From: Actinokineospora iranica
GTDB taxonomy: Bacteria > Actinomycetota > Actinomycetes > Mycobacteriales > Pseudonocardiaceae
NCBI RefSeq assembly: GCF_900101685.1
Contig: NZ_FMZZ01000002.1
Coordinates: 372,001 to 436,000 of the forward strand
Direction of reading: 5' to 3'
DNA: 64,000 nt
The notes under the pieces were generated by a model that did no database searches, had not been told where the DNA came from, and saw nothing but the letters and a program-made list of their open reading frames with translations. Positions 1 to 9,167 of this stretch are shown piece by piece. A program made the translations under genes and the position numbers. Position 1 is the stretch's first letter; the number at the start of each line of letters is the position of its first letter.

Positions 1-292
1 TCTAACCGCGCTGTGAGTTTCGCCGCCGTCAGTTGTCCACATACCCATTGGTGATCCACCGGCCTGCCGACCCTGTTCCTCCCGCTGACCTGCGCCGATA
101 GGATGGATCAGGGACGGTCCCCCAGGGCGGGTGGGCTTTGTTGTGGGGCGCTTCGTCGTGGGGGCACTTCGTCGGGGGCGGCGGACGGCGGAGCGGGCGG
201 GAAATAGGGACGTTCGATGAGCGCGGCGGTGCCGCTCGCCGCTCGGTGGGCAGCCCACGGGATCGGCTGCTTCCCACGGGCGCGTGGAAACA
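1..292. other. Intergenic region at window start, no gene supported
   Basis: I see no convincing coding sequence here. Both strands have open frames, but they lack ribosome binding sites and recognisable domains, and part of the minus-strand frame is explained by a repeat copy at 81-140. The end of the stretch is the terminator of the adenosine kinase gene. Confidence 0.6.
81..140 (+). repeat. 60-bp inverted-repeat copy, left partner
   Basis: The reverse complement of 81-140 matches 7704-7763 with about three mismatches plus a slipped base at the end. Both copies are intergenic and lie in opposite orientation about 7.6 kb apart. Similarity fades gradually outside the 60 bp. Inside is a small palindrome around GGGACGGTCCC. 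The function is unknown; it may be a dispersed repeat or a conserved RNA element. Confidence 0.85.
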
Positions 293-330
293 AGGACGCG
301 GGCCTTCGGAGGTCCGAAGGCCCGCGTCCT
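293..330 (-). terminator. Intrinsic terminator of adoK
   Basis: Perfect 18-bp inverted repeat, 293-310 paired with 313-330, GC-rich and starting 11 nt past the adoK stop. On the minus strand a weak T-rich stretch (TTGTTTCC) follows. Confidence 0.85.
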
Positions 331-340
331 CGACGGTGGG

Positions 341-1333
<993 letters not shown>

Positions 1334-1485
1334 CTAGGCGGGTCGACGGCGGTTCCGGCGTCGAACTCGGTCTGGGCGGCGATCATGGGTGCCGAACCAC
1401 CCGCGGGGGTGGTCTCAGATCACCTTTGAACACTACCGTTCCGTAGCCCTGGGAACCGTCCGCCACTGGGCTTACCCTGCGGTGG

Positions 1486-1656
1486 ATGAGCACACGAGAG
1501 CCAGACACCATGACCGAGCTGATCGCGGACTGCGCGTCCATCCCCACCGCTCTCAGGGCGGGCCCGGCGCCCCGGCAGCAGCCCCGCGCTGTCGGGACGT
1601 GGACGGTCAACGAAGCCTGTCACGCCCAGGTCGCCGACCTGGACGAGTACGTCTGA
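1486..1656 (+). pseudogene. Short DinB-like N-terminal remnant or small protein
   Basis: A 56-codon frame (ATG at 1486; a second ATG at 1510 would give 48 aa) encodes MTELIADCASIPTALRA early on and ends in GTWTVNEACHAQVADLDEYV. The second stretch resembles the first metal-ligand helix of DinB/DUF664-type enzymes (pattern WTVNEVxxHLADxE). A full DinB protein is about 160 aa, so this would be only the first third. It sits between divergent adoK and a bidirectional terminator. It may be a decayed gene or a chance match; no strong ribosome binding site is visible. Confidence 0.35.
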
Positions 1657-1669
1657 CCCCGGTCCCGAA

Positions 1670-1715
1670 ACGCCGAAAGGGCCACGATCGAGTGATCGCG
1701 GCCCTTGTTCGGCGT
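1670..1715. terminator. Bidirectional terminator hairpin
   Basis: ACGCCGAA-AGGGCC at 1670-1683 pairs with GGCCCT-TGTTCGGCGT at 1700-1715 across a 16-nt loop that contains a further self-complementary piece (GATCG/CGATC-like). It lies just past the erpA stop and the small plus-strand frame. Confidence 0.7.
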
Positions 1716-1732
1716 CCGGTGACGTCCGAGGA

Positions 1733-2095
1733 TCAGTGGAACGAGTCGCCGCAGGCGCAGCTGCCGCCCGCGTTCGGGTTCTCGATCGTGAAGCCCTGCT
1801 TCTCGATGGTGTCGACGAAGTCGATCACGGCGCCCTGGACGTAGGGGGCGCTCATCCGGTCCACGGCGACCTTGAGGCCGTCGAAGTCGCGGAACAGGTC
1901 GCCGTCGAGCGTGCGCTCGTCGAAGAAGAGCTGGTAGCGCAGGCCTGCGCAGCCACCGGGCTGGACGGCGATGCGCAGGTGCATGTCGTCGCGGCCCTCC
2001 TGGTCGAGCAGAGCCTTGGCCTTGACAGCTGCGGCTTCGGACAGCTCCACACCGTGGGTCGTGGCCTCGGTGCTCGATTCCTGAGCGGTCGTCAT
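1733..2095 (-). CDS. erpA: HesB/IscA-type iron-sulfur cluster insertion protein (ErpA-like)
   Basis: A-type carrier that hands Fe-S clusters to apoproteins in the cytosol (family knowledge). The 120-aa product has the three cysteines of the family: Cys49 in QPGGCAGLRY, and Cys113 and Cys115 in GGSCACGDSF. The ATG at 2095 is chosen because AGGGAGA lies 3-9 nt upstream and the protein then has normal length; the frame is open much further upstream, but that part is low-complexity shadow sequence. Its place beside adoK and glycerate kinase matches Rv2204c. Confidence 0.92.
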   Translation of the reverse strand: MTTAQESSTEATTHGVELSEAAAVKAKALLDQEGRDDMHLRIAVQPGGCAGLRYQLFFDERTLDGDLFRDFDGLKVAVDRMSAPYVQGAVIDFVDTIEKQGFTIENPNAGGSCACGDSFH

Positions 2096-2219
2096 CGTTC
2101 TCCCTAGGGAAGGTCCTACTCGGGCGTACGCCCGGCACAACAGTGTGGGCGCGGACTTTGTTCCGTGCTCTCTCCATGGTGACACAATCGAGCCCGAAAC
2201 TGTTCCCGGTGCGACGCAC

Positions 2220-2249
2220 CGTGCCCGTCTCCTGGCTTGACCGGGCACG
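2220..2249 (-). terminator. Possible terminator of the glycerate kinase gene
   Basis: Inverted repeat CGTGCCCG (2220-2227) / CGGGCACG (2242-2249) with a 14-nt loop, beginning 11 nt after the glycerate kinase stop on the minus strand. No clear T-tract follows, so it may be factor-dependent or only a stabilising hairpin. Confidence 0.4.
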
Positions 2250-2259
2250 ACGCGCTCAC

Positions 2260-3327
2260 TCAGAGCCACTGCCGCGCGACGTGCTCGGCCAGGTCGGCGA
2301 GGGTGCCCGCCGGATCGGCGAGCGCCGCGGCCACCGAGCCCGCGTGCTCGGCCACCGAGTACGCGGCCTCCACCCCCGCCGCGGCGGCCTGCCTGCGCCC
2401 GACGCCGACCTGCCCGGCCAGCACCAGGCACGGCACACCCCGCTCGGCCGCCGCGGCGGCGACGGCGGTCACCAGCTTGCCGCGCAGGGACTGCCAGTCG
2501 AAGCTTCCCTCGCCGGTGACCACCAGGTCGGCGTGGTCGAGGGCCTGGTCGAGCCCGGTCGCCGAGCGCACCAGCCGCGCCCCGGACACCGCCTCGGCGC
2601 CCAGCGCGAGCAGGGCGAACCCGAGTCCGCCCGCCGCGCCCGCACCCGGCTCGGCGCGCGGATCACGCCCCAGTCGGCTGGCGACGTCATCGGCCCACGC
2701 CGCCAACCGGGCCTCCAGCCGCTCGACCGCGGCCGGGTCGGCCCCCTTCTGCGGCCCGAACGTGACCGCGGCGCCATGCGGGCCGAGCAGCGGGTTCTCC
2801 ACATCGACCGCCGCCACCAGCCGCGGCCCGAACAGGGCGGCGACGCCGGGCAAGTCCAGCGGCTCGCCCACGCGCTCCGACAAGGCGGCCAGTGCGCCCT
2901 TGCCGCCGTCGGTCGTGGCCGAGCCGCCGAGACCGACGACGACGGTGTGGGCGCCAGCCGCGCGGGCCGCGGCGATCAGCTCGCCGACGCCGTGGGTGGT
3001 CGCGGTCTCGCAGGCCGTGGGGCGTCGGGCGGGTGGGACCAGGTGCAGGCCGATGGCCTCGGCTGACTCCACATACGCGGTGCCGTCGTGGAAAAGCCAG
3101 CGCGCCTCGACGGGGTCGCCCAGGGGGCCGATGACGGTGCGCCGGTGGACGGCGCCGCCGAGGGCAGCGTGCAGGACGTCGACGAAGCCGGGGCCGCCGT
3201 CGGCCAAGGGGCGGGGGACGAGCCGGGCGGCTGGCGCGCCCCTGGCCCAGCCCGCCGCGATGGCCTCGGCGGCCTGCGCCGCGGTCAGCGTGCCGCCGAA
3301 CGAGTCCGGCGCGATGACGACTCGCAC
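2260..3327 (-). CDS. glxK: Glycerate kinase (GarK/GlxK family)
   Basis: Phosphorylates D-glycerate with ATP, feeding it into lower glycolysis. The 355-aa protein begins MRVVIAPDSFGGTLTAAQAA, the family's N-terminal nucleotide/substrate loop (usually DSFKGSLSA), followed by PLADGGPGF and, later, the conserved segments GLGGSATTDGGKG and VVTGEGSFDWQS. The GTG at 3327 was chosen because homologues start exactly at this motif, although the frame stays open about 100 codons further upstream. It is divergent from the DUF3043 gene with only 43 bp between starts, as in M. tuberculosis (Rv2205c/Rv2206). Confidence 0.9.
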   Translation of the reverse strand: MRVVIAPDSFGGTLTAAQAAEAIAAGWARGAPAARLVPRPLADGGPGFVDVLHAALGGAVHRRTVIGPLGDPVEARWLFHDGTAYVESAEAIGLHLVPPARRPTACETATTHGVGELIAAARAAGAHTVVVGLGGSATTDGGKGALAALSERVGEPLDLPGVAALFGPRLVAAVDVENPLLGPHGAAVTFGPQKGADPAAVERLEARLAAWADDVASRLGRDPRAEPGAGAAGGLGFALLALGAEAVSGARLVRSATGLDQALDHADLVVTGEGSFDWQSLRGKLVTAVAAAAAERGVPCLVLAGQVGVGRRQAAAAGVEAAYSVAEHAGSVAAALADPAGTLADLAEHVARQWL

Positions 3328-3370
3328 GGCCGCAGCGTAGCGAGCGCGGGCCTTGTCATACCCTGTCGAC

Positions 3371-4018
3371 GTGAGGTTCCTTCGCCGCAGCGCAGCCGAC
3401 AGCCCCGACACCGAGCAGGTCGATGAGGCCGCCGTGACGGTGGGCGAGACGAACAAGGCGCGCACGCCGGGCAAGGGCAGGCCGACGCCCAAGCGCCGCG
3501 AGGCAGAGGGCCGCAAGCGCGGGCCGGTCCCGCCGCCGCCGAAGACCACCCGGGAGGCGATGCGCCGCGCGCGCGGCAGCAAGGAGGAGCGCAAGGCGCT
3601 CGCCGCCAAGCGCCGGGAGCAGCGCATCGAGCAGCGCAAGCGGATGAACGAGGGCGACGACCGCTACCTCATGCCGCGCGACCGGGGCCCGGTCAAGGCC
3701 TACATCCGCGATCTCGTGGACGCCAAGCGCAACCTGCTCGGCCTGTTCATGCCGCTGGCCGTCGTGGTGTTCGTCGCGCTGCTCGCGCCGTCGCTGGCGG
3801 TGCAGCAGTACGCGACGCTGGCGTGCCTGCTGATGCTGATCATGATGGTGATCGAGGCCGTCCTCAACGGCCGCCGCATCGCCAAGCTGGTGCGCGCGAA
3901 GTTCCCCAAAGAGAACATCCGCGGCTTCTCGACGGGCTGGTATGCCTTCGTCCGCGCCACCCAGCTGCGGAAACTGCGCGTGCCCAAGCCGCGCGTGTCC
4001 CCCGGCGACACCGTCTGA
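3371..4018 (+). CDS. DUF3043 membrane protein
   Basis: A 215-aa protein of unknown function, conserved in actinobacteria (Rv2206-like). The first 100 residues are rich in Lys, Arg and Glu and look cytoplasmic and helical. Two membrane segments follow at about residues 121-141 (LLGLFMPLAVVVFVALL) and 146-166 (LACLLMLIMMVIEAVL). The GTG at 3371 giving MRFLRRS is preferred; a TTG at 3353 is possible. It shares a 43-bp divergent promoter region with glycerate kinase. Confidence 0.85.
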   Translation: MRFLRRSAADSPDTEQVDEAAVTVGETNKARTPGKGRPTPKRREAEGRKRGPVPPPPKTTREAMRRARGSKEERKALAAKRREQRIEQRKRMNEGDDRYLMPRDRGPVKAYIRDLVDAKRNLLGLFMPLAVVVFVALLAPSLAVQQYATLACLLMLIMMVIEAVLNGRRIAKLVRAKFPKENIRGFSTGWYAFVRATQLRKLRVPKPRVSPGDTV

Positions 4019-4072
4019 AGAGCCGTCTGAGACAGGTGGCCGGTTCTTAGCAAGGCGAAGTAGATTGCGGTC

Positions 4073-5062
4073 ATGGAGTTTCGTCGCCTTGGCCGCAGCG
4101 GCCTGAACGTCTCTGAGATCTCATACGGTAACTGGATCACCCACGGCTCGCAGGTCGAGGAGGACGCCGCGCACGCCTGTGTGCGCGCCGCCCTCGACGC
4201 GGGCATCACCACGTTCGACACCGCGGACGTCTACGCGAACACCAAGGCCGAGTCGGTGCTCGGCCGCGCGCTCAAGGGCCAGCGCCGGGAGGGGCTGGAG
4301 ATCTTCACCAAGGTCTTCTGGCCGACCGGCCCCGGCGGGCCCAACGACCGCGGGCTGGGCCGCAAGCACATCATGGAGTCGGCCAACGCCTCGCTCAAGC
4401 GGCTCGGCACCGACTACGTCGACCTCTACCAGGCGCACCGCTTCGACCGGACGGTGCCGCTTGAGGAGACCTTCCTCGCCTTCGCCGACCTGGTGCGCCA
4501 GGGCAAGGTCCTCTACGTCGGGGTCTCGGAGTGGACCGCGGAGCAGATCACCCGGGGCGCGGCGCTGGCGCGGGAGCTCAACGTGCCGCTGATCTCGAAC
4601 CAGCCGCAGTACTCGATGCTGTGGCGGGTCATCGAGGAGCAGGTCGTGCCCGCGTCCGAGCGGGAGGGCATCTCGCAGATCGTGTGGTCGCCGATCGCGC
4701 AGGGCGTGCTGACCGGCAAGTACCAGCCGGGGGCGACGCCACCGCCGGGGTCCCGCGCGACCGACGAGGCCAGCGGCAAGGGCTTCATCGCCAACTGGCT
4801 GCGCGACGACGTGCTCACCGCCGTGCAGAACCTCAAGCCGCTCGCCGACGATGCCGGGCTGTCGCTGGCGCAACTCGCGGTGGCGTGGGTGCTGCAGAAC
4901 CCGAACGTGGCCTCCGCGATCATCGGCGCGTCGCGGCCCGAGCAGGTCGGGGAGAACGCGAAGGCCGCGGGCGTCAAGCTGGACGCGGACCTGCTGGCGA
5001 AGATCGACTCGGTGCTGGACGGCGTGATCGAGCGCGACCCCAGCCTGACCGTCACCCCGTGA
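4073..5062 (+). CDS. Aldo/keto reductase, Kv-beta/glyceraldehyde-3-phosphate reductase-like group
   Basis: NADP(H)-dependent (beta/alpha)8 oxidoreductase of 329 aa. The catalytic tetrad is visible as Asp49, Tyr54, Lys80 and His122 (TTFDTADVY, IFTKVFW, YQAHRFD). The C-terminal cofactor loop IIGASRPEQVGEN is present. FDRTVPLEETFLAFADLVRQGKVLYVGVSEW is typical of the YghZ/Kv-beta branch; the substrate is not predictable. A TAGATT hexamer ends 6 nt before the ATG, so the message may be leaderless. A tandem 16-bp repeat follows the gene. Confidence 0.9.
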   Translation: MEFRRLGRSGLNVSEISYGNWITHGSQVEEDAAHACVRAALDAGITTFDTADVYANTKAESVLGRALKGQRREGLEIFTKVFWPTGPGGPNDRGLGRKHIMESANASLKRLGTDYVDLYQAHRFDRTVPLEETFLAFADLVRQGKVLYVGVSEWTAEQITRGAALARELNVPLISNQPQYSMLWRVIEEQVVPASEREGISQIVWSPIAQGVLTGKYQPGATPPPGSRATDEASGKGFIANWLRDDVLTAVQNLKPLADDAGLSLAQLAVAWVLQNPNVASAIIGASRPEQVGENAKAAGVKLDADLLAKIDSVLDGVIERDPSLTVTP

Positions 5063-5084
5063 CGCCCGCACGGCTGCCAGATGG

Positions 5085-5116
5085 AATCTGAGCAGGCACA
5101 AATCTGAGCAGGCACA
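5085..5116 (+). repeat. Two tandem 16-bp direct repeats
   Basis: AATCTGAGCAGGCACA occurs at 5085-5100 and again at 5101-5116, immediately upstream of the FmdB-type gene. It could be a duplicated binding site or a replication slip. Confidence 0.8.
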
Positions 5117-5124
5117 ATAGGTGC

Positions 5125-5337
5125 GTGCCTACCTATGAGTTCCGTTGCCGCGAGTGTGGATCGACCTTCGACGTGAACCGGCCGATGAGCGAGTCGTCCG
5201 CGCCCGCGCCGTGCCCGCGGGGGCACGACGACACGGTCAAGCTGCTCACCATGGCCGGGCTGGCAGGCAAGGCGGGCGCGCCTGCCGCCCCCGCTGGCGG
5301 TGGCGGCGGGTGCTGCGGCGGCGGCTGCTGCGGCTAG
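5125..5337 (+). CDS. FmdB-family zinc ribbon protein
   Basis: A 70-aa protein starting GTG at 5125 with MPTYEFRCRECGSTFDV, the FmdB/CxxC_CxxC_SSSS zinc-ribbon signature: two cysteines (CREC), then a second pair position where CPRGH supplies Cys and His. The tail is Gly/Cys-rich (GGGGGCCGGGCCG). In other bacteria FmdB is listed as a putative regulator of formamidase/amidase genes, but the role of this group is not established. A perfect hairpin follows the stop. Confidence 0.85.
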   Translation: MPTYEFRCRECGSTFDVNRPMSESSAPAPCPRGHDDTVKLLTMAGLAGKAGAPAAPAGGGGGCCGGGCCG

Positions 5338-5350
5338 CACTGGAAAGCGA

Positions 5351-5378
5351 ACGGCCCCCGCACTCACGCGGGGGCCGT
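5351..5378. terminator. Bidirectional intrinsic terminator
   Basis: ACGGCCCCCGC (5351-5361) pairs perfectly with GCGGGGGCCGT (5368-5378) across a 6-nt loop, between the converging FmdB and dehydrogenase genes. Confidence 0.85.
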
Positions 5379-5391
5379 CGCTGTGTCCAGG

Positions 5392-7176
5392 CTACTTCTT
5401 GGTGTAGTCGCGGAAGCCCTTGCCGGTCTTGCGACCGAGGCGGCCCGCGGTGACCAGGTGCTCCAGCAGCGGGGCGGGCGCGAAACCGGCCTCGTGGAAC
5501 TCGTTGTAGAGGGTGCGCTCGATGGCGAGCGAGACGTCCAGGCCCACGACGTCGAGCAGCTCGAACGGCCCCATCGGCAAGCCGCAGCCGACCTTCATGG
5601 CGGCGTCGATGTCGTCGGCCTCGGCGTAGTGCGCCTCCAGCATCTTGACCGCGTCGTTGAGGTACGGGAACAGCAGCGCGTTGACGATGAAGCCCGCCCG
5701 GTCGCCGCAGTGCACCGGCTGCTTGCCGATTTTGCGGCAGATCGCGTCGGCGGTGGCCACCACGTCCGCGCCGGTGGAGATCGTCTCCACGATCTCGACC
5801 AGCTTCATGATCGGGGCCGGGTTGAAGAAGTGCAGGCCCACCACGTCCGCCGGGCGCGAGGTGGCCGCGGCGCACTCGATGACCGGCAGCGACGAGGTGG
5901 TGGTGGCCAGGATCGCGCCCGGCTTCACCGCCTTGTCCAGGGCGCCGAACACCTCCTGCTTGATCGCCAGCTCCTCGGCGACGGCCTCGATGACCAAGTC
6001 GCAGTCGGCCAGTTCCTCGAACTCCACCGCCGGCGCGACGCGGGCGAGCACAGCGTCACGGTCCTCTTCGGACAGACGCCCCTTGGCGACCTGGCGGTCG
6101 AGGGACTTGCGGACCTTGCCGACGGCGGCTTCCGCCTTCTCGGCGCTGCGGGCGCGCAGCACGACGTCGTATCCCTTGCGGGCGAACACCTCCACGATGC
6201 CGGTGGCCATCGTGCCGGTGCCGACCACGCCGACCCGCTGGATCTCGCGCACCGGGACGTCGCTGCCGCCCGCGGCGGCCGGGGTCAGCTCGTCGGCGAC
6301 GACGGTCGGCGAACCCGGGCCGTCGTAGGTGTAGAAGCCGCGCCCGGTCTTGCGGCCAAGCAGGCCCGCGGTGATCATCTGCTTGAGGATCGGGGCGGGC
6401 GCGTGCAGCCGGTCGCGCGACTGCGCGTACATGGTGTCGAGGATCTCGTACGCGGTGTCCAGCCCGATCAGGTCGAGCAGCGCCAGCGGGCCCATCGGGT
6501 AGCCGCAGCCGTAGCGCATGGCGGCGTCGAGGTCCTCGCGGGTGGCGTACTTGGCCTCGTACATCGACACGGCGTGGTTGAGGTAGCCGAACAGCAGCGC
6601 GTTGGCGATGAAACCGGCGCGGTCGCCGATGACGACCGGCTCCTTGCCCAGCGTCCGCGCGAACTCGACCACATCGGCGACCACGTCCGGCTCGGTCATC
6701 ACCGTGCGCACGACCTCGGTCAGGTTCAGAACCGGGGCCGGGTTGAAGAAGTGCAGACCCACGACCTTGCCCGGCCGTCCAGTCTGGACACTGATCTCGG
6801 TGATCGACAGCGACGAGGTGTTGGAAGCCAGAACGGCCTCCGGCTTCACGATCTTGTCCAGCTCACCGAACACCTTGGCCTTGAGCTCAAGCTGCTCGGG
6901 AACCGCCTCGATCACCAGGTCGGCGTCGGCGAGGTCGGCCAGCGCGGTGCTGTAGCTGATGCGCCCCAACAGATCCGCGCGCGCGGCCTCGTCCAGCTTG
7001 CCCTTGGCCAGCGCCCGCCCGGTGGAGTGCTCGATGTGGCCCCGCCCCCGCGCGACGGCAGCGTCGTCGACCTCCACCGCCACGACCCGCACCCCAGTGC
7101 GAGCCAGTACCTCGGCGATGCCCGCGCCCATCGTCCCGAGCCCGACAACGCCAACGGTGGAGAACTCACGCGCCAC
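5392..7176 (-). CDS. Duplicated 3-hydroxyacyl-CoA dehydrogenase (3-hydroxybutyryl-CoA dehydrogenase type)
   Basis: Oxidises (S)-3-hydroxyacyl-CoA with NAD+ in fatty acid or acetoacetyl-CoA metabolism. The 594-aa protein is two fused copies of the full enzyme: Rossmann motifs GLGTMGAGIAE near residue 12 and GTGTMATGIVE near 306. Each copy has the signature ending in GRKTGRGFYTYD or GRKTGKGFRDYT and an HFFNPAP segment with the catalytic His. The GTG at 7176 was chosen because GGAGGT lies 5 nt upstream. Fused doubles of this kind are known in actinomycetes. It ends next to a shared terminator. Confidence 0.92.
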   Translation of the reverse strand: MAREFSTVGVVGLGTMGAGIAEVLARTGVRVVAVEVDDAAVARGRGHIEHSTGRALAKGKLDEAARADLLGRISYSTALADLADADLVIEAVPEQLELKAKVFGELDKIVKPEAVLASNTSSLSITEISVQTGRPGKVVGLHFFNPAPVLNLTEVVRTVMTEPDVVADVVEFARTLGKEPVVIGDRAGFIANALLFGYLNHAVSMYEAKYATREDLDAAMRYGCGYPMGPLALLDLIGLDTAYEILDTMYAQSRDRLHAPAPILKQMITAGLLGRKTGRGFYTYDGPGSPTVVADELTPAAAGGSDVPVREIQRVGVVGTGTMATGIVEVFARKGYDVVLRARSAEKAEAAVGKVRKSLDRQVAKGRLSEEDRDAVLARVAPAVEFEELADCDLVIEAVAEELAIKQEVFGALDKAVKPGAILATTTSSLPVIECAAATSRPADVVGLHFFNPAPIMKLVEIVETISTGADVVATADAICRKIGKQPVHCGDRAGFIVNALLFPYLNDAVKMLEAHYAEADDIDAAMKVGCGLPMGPFELLDVVGLDVSLAIERTLYNEFHEAGFAPAPLLEHLVTAGRLGRKTGKGFRDYTKK

Positions 7177-7412
7177 AGCTACCTCCGCAGTCACTTTGGA
7201 CAGCACCCAAGACGCTACCTGCCGGTAACATCATCGCCTGATACTGCCATGCCCCTGGGCGAACTCCAGGTGAACTGCACCACTGGACCGGTTCACGGTG
7301 AAGTTGGGGTTACCGGGGTTAGCCCCTGGTGAGTACTTCGGTGCCGCTGGCCTGCCACTGGGCCTGGCTGTGTTGGTTGGCTCGATGGGGGCAGGCTTCG
7401 GGGTTGGGTGGG

Positions 7413-7433
7413 TTGCTCGACGGAGTGGAGTGG
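7413..7433 (+). repeat. Degenerate copy of dispersed intergenic element
   Basis: TTGCTCGACGGAGTGGAGTGG differs at two or three positions from the core TGCTCGATGGGGTGGAGTGG seen at 18408, 23472 and 23513 and inverted at 23641-23660. Confidence 0.6.
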
Positions 7434-7703
7434 CAGGGGGACGAGTAGTGCTGCTCTGGCCCGTCTAGCACCTGGCAGAGTCGGTGCGGCTTTACGGGGG
7501 ACGGGTGTGTTCCTTGGCCCAGGTTAGGCGCGGCTGGCAGATGCTCCGGTGCGCTGCTCTGCCCCATTGAGCAGTTGGCGAACACCGGTGCGGCCTGGCA
7601 GGAGGGCGGGTGTGACTGCGGCTTGGCCCGCGCGCCCAAGTGCCTTCGCCCACCCAAACCGACCCCCGAACGGCCTGTTTTCGCCGCCCCACGGCCCCCA
7701 CCG

Positions 7704-7763
7704 CAAAGCCCACCCTCCCTGGGGGACCATCCCTGATCCATCCTATCGTCGCAGGTCAGCGCG
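7704..7763 (-). repeat. 60-bp inverted-repeat copy, right partner
   Basis: This copy reads CAAAGCCCACCCTCCCTGGG at its start and matches the reverse complement of 81-140 with about 95% identity. See the entry for 81-140. Confidence 0.85.
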
Positions 7764-7869
7764 GGGAAGAGGGGCCGCCGGGGCTGTGGATAACTCGCGA
7801 TCATGAAGCCGGGGCGGGGTGCTGAGTGGGTGATGGGTGGCACGTTCACCCGGGAGTGGCAGGTGGGGG

Positions 7870-8535
7870 TCAGTCGCCGAAGTTGTGGGTGGCCAGGTCG
7901 CCGATGCGGCGTAGGGCCTCGGTGGCGTCGGGGCCGGTGGCGGTGACGGTCACCTGGTCGCCGCCGGTCGTGCCTAGGGAGAGGAGGGCCAGGACGCTGC
8001 GGGCGTTGGCGGAGTGGCCGCTGAAGGAGACGGTCACCTCGGCGTCGAGGCCGGTGAGGGTGCTGGCCAGGAGGGCGGCGGGGCGGGCGTGGAGGCCTAC
8101 GGCGTTGGTGAGGACGATCTCCAGGCCGTCTTCTGGGTCGACGGGTTTGTCGGACGCGAGGTCGGTGAGGGCGGACGCGGCGGCGGACAGCACGGCGTCG
8201 AGGGTGGCTCCGCCTTGGGCGGCCACGGCTGCGGCGACCGCCCCTTCCACCAGTGGGGCGTCGACCACTACCGCGTCGGATGGGTCGCCGAGCATCTCGA
8301 CGGCCAGGTCGGCGACCATTTTGGCGCTGCCGAGGTCGTAGAGCAGGACCACGCCCGCACCGGACTGGGCTTGGGCCACCGCGTCGGACACGGCGTCGAA
8401 GTCGGTGCCCAGTCCGCCCGCCAGACCGCCTGCCGCGATGAGGGGCACGTCCGGCGCCATCTGCCGGGCCAACTCCACCACGCCCTCGGCGAGCCGCCCG
8501 CTGTGCGAGACGACGACCACCCCGACGCGCCTCAC
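7870..8535 (-). CDS. dhaM: DhaM: dihydroxyacetone kinase phosphoryl donor, EIIA-HPr fusion
   Basis: Passes phosphate from the PTS to the ADP bound on DhaL. The 221-aa protein has an EIIA-mannose-like domain with active His11 (VVVVSHSGRLAEG) and, after a short linker, an HPr domain from about residue 138 with phospho-His149 in NAVGLHARPAAL. It lacks the third EI-like domain of E. coli DhaM, so enzyme I must come from elsewhere. The GTG start overlaps the dhaL stop by 4 nt (GTGA). It is last in the dhaKLM operon. Confidence 0.93.
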   Translation of the reverse strand: MRRVGVVVVSHSGRLAEGVVELARQMAPDVPLIAAGGLAGGLGTDFDAVSDAVAQAQSGAGVVLLYDLGSAKMVADLAVEMLGDPSDAVVVDAPLVEGAVAAAVAAQGGATLDAVLSAAASALTDLASDKPVDPEDGLEIVLTNAVGLHARPAALLASTLTGLDAEVTVSFSGHSANARSVLALLSLGTTGGDQVTVTATGPDATEALRRIGDLATHNFGD

Positions 8536-9167
8536 GCTCCCGCCGCCGAGTCCGCGAAGGAGCGCAGGAGCAGGGCGGACGACCGTGCGCCGGGGTCCAG
8601 GTGGCCGACGCTGCGTTCGCCCAGGTAGGAGGCGCGTCCTTTGCGCGCGATCAGGGGCACGGTGGACTCCGCCCCGGCCTCGGCCGCGTCAGCCGCGGCG
8701 CGCAGCACCTCCGCCAACTCTCCTGCGACGGCGGCCGTCTGTTCGGCGGCGTCGGCGGCGGGGGTGAGGGCGTCGACCATCGTCTTGTCCCCGACTTCCG
8801 CTTTGCCTCGGGCGACCACCCCGCCGACTGCCGCTCGCAGGGCCGCGGCCACCGATTCGGGTGTCAGCACCGGGGCGTCGCCGAGGGCGGTGGCCGCGCG
8901 CAGGAACGCCGTGCCGTAGAGGGGACCGGCTGCGCCGCCGACCTTGGAGATCAAGGTCGTCGCCACCAGTTTCAGCACCGCGCCGGGGTTATCGGGAACT
9001 TCACCGTCCAAACTGGACACTACGAAACCGAATCCGCGCTCGAGGTTCTCGCCGTGGTCGGCGTCGCCGATGGCCTGGTCGAGGCGGACCAGTTCGTCGC
9101 GGTGAGTGGTGATCACCGCGGCCGCCGCGCGGATGGCTGCGGCCACCGCGGCCGCGTCGCAGGGCAT
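8532..9167 (-). CDS. dhaL: DhaL: ADP-binding subunit of PTS-dependent dihydroxyacetone kinase
   Basis: A 211-aa all-helical nucleotide subunit. Asp30, Asp35 and Asp37 (RLDQAIGDADHGEN) form the Mg/ADP site, followed by the glycine loops GGAAGPLYG and DKTMVDAL and the C-terminal GRASYLGERSVGHLDPGA. The ATG at 9167 was chosen over an upstream in-frame start because it overlaps the dhaK stop by one base (TGATG) and matches the usual length. Confidence 0.94.
   Translation of the reverse strand: MPCDAAAVAAAIRAAAAVITTHRDELVRLDQAIGDADHGENLERGFGFVVSSLDGEVPDNPGAVLKLVATTLISKVGGAAGPLYGTAFLRAATALGDAPVLTPESVAAALRAAVGGVVARGKAEVGDKTMVDALTPAADAAEQTAAVAGELAEVLRAAADAAEAGAESTVPLIARKGRASYLGERSVGHLDPGARSSALLLRSFADSAAGA

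Larger units (their letters stand above)
7207..7869. other. 660-bp intergenic region with repeat copies
   Basis: No gene is supported. The stretch holds a degenerate copy of the dispersed TGCTCGATGGGGTGGAGTGG element at 7413-7433 and the right-hand partner of the 60-bp inverted repeat at 7704-7763, plus phrases such as TGCCAG/CTGGCAG that recur in the other repeat-bearing gaps. The open frames here have no ribosome binding site and appear to be shadows of the repeats. Confidence 0.65.

Noticed and set aside
29-277. Minus-strand frame sharing KAHPPWGT-PDPSYRRRS with a plus-strand frame near 7700
   Set aside because: The shared peptide comes from the 60-bp inverted DNA repeat; neither frame has a ribosome binding site, so a conserved protein is not needed to explain it.
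5383-7332. 649-codon plus-strand frame opposite the acyl-CoA dehydrogenase
   Set aside because: Antisense shadow; its sequence is rich in Gly, His, Arg and Asp with no family features, while the minus frame is a clear enzyme.
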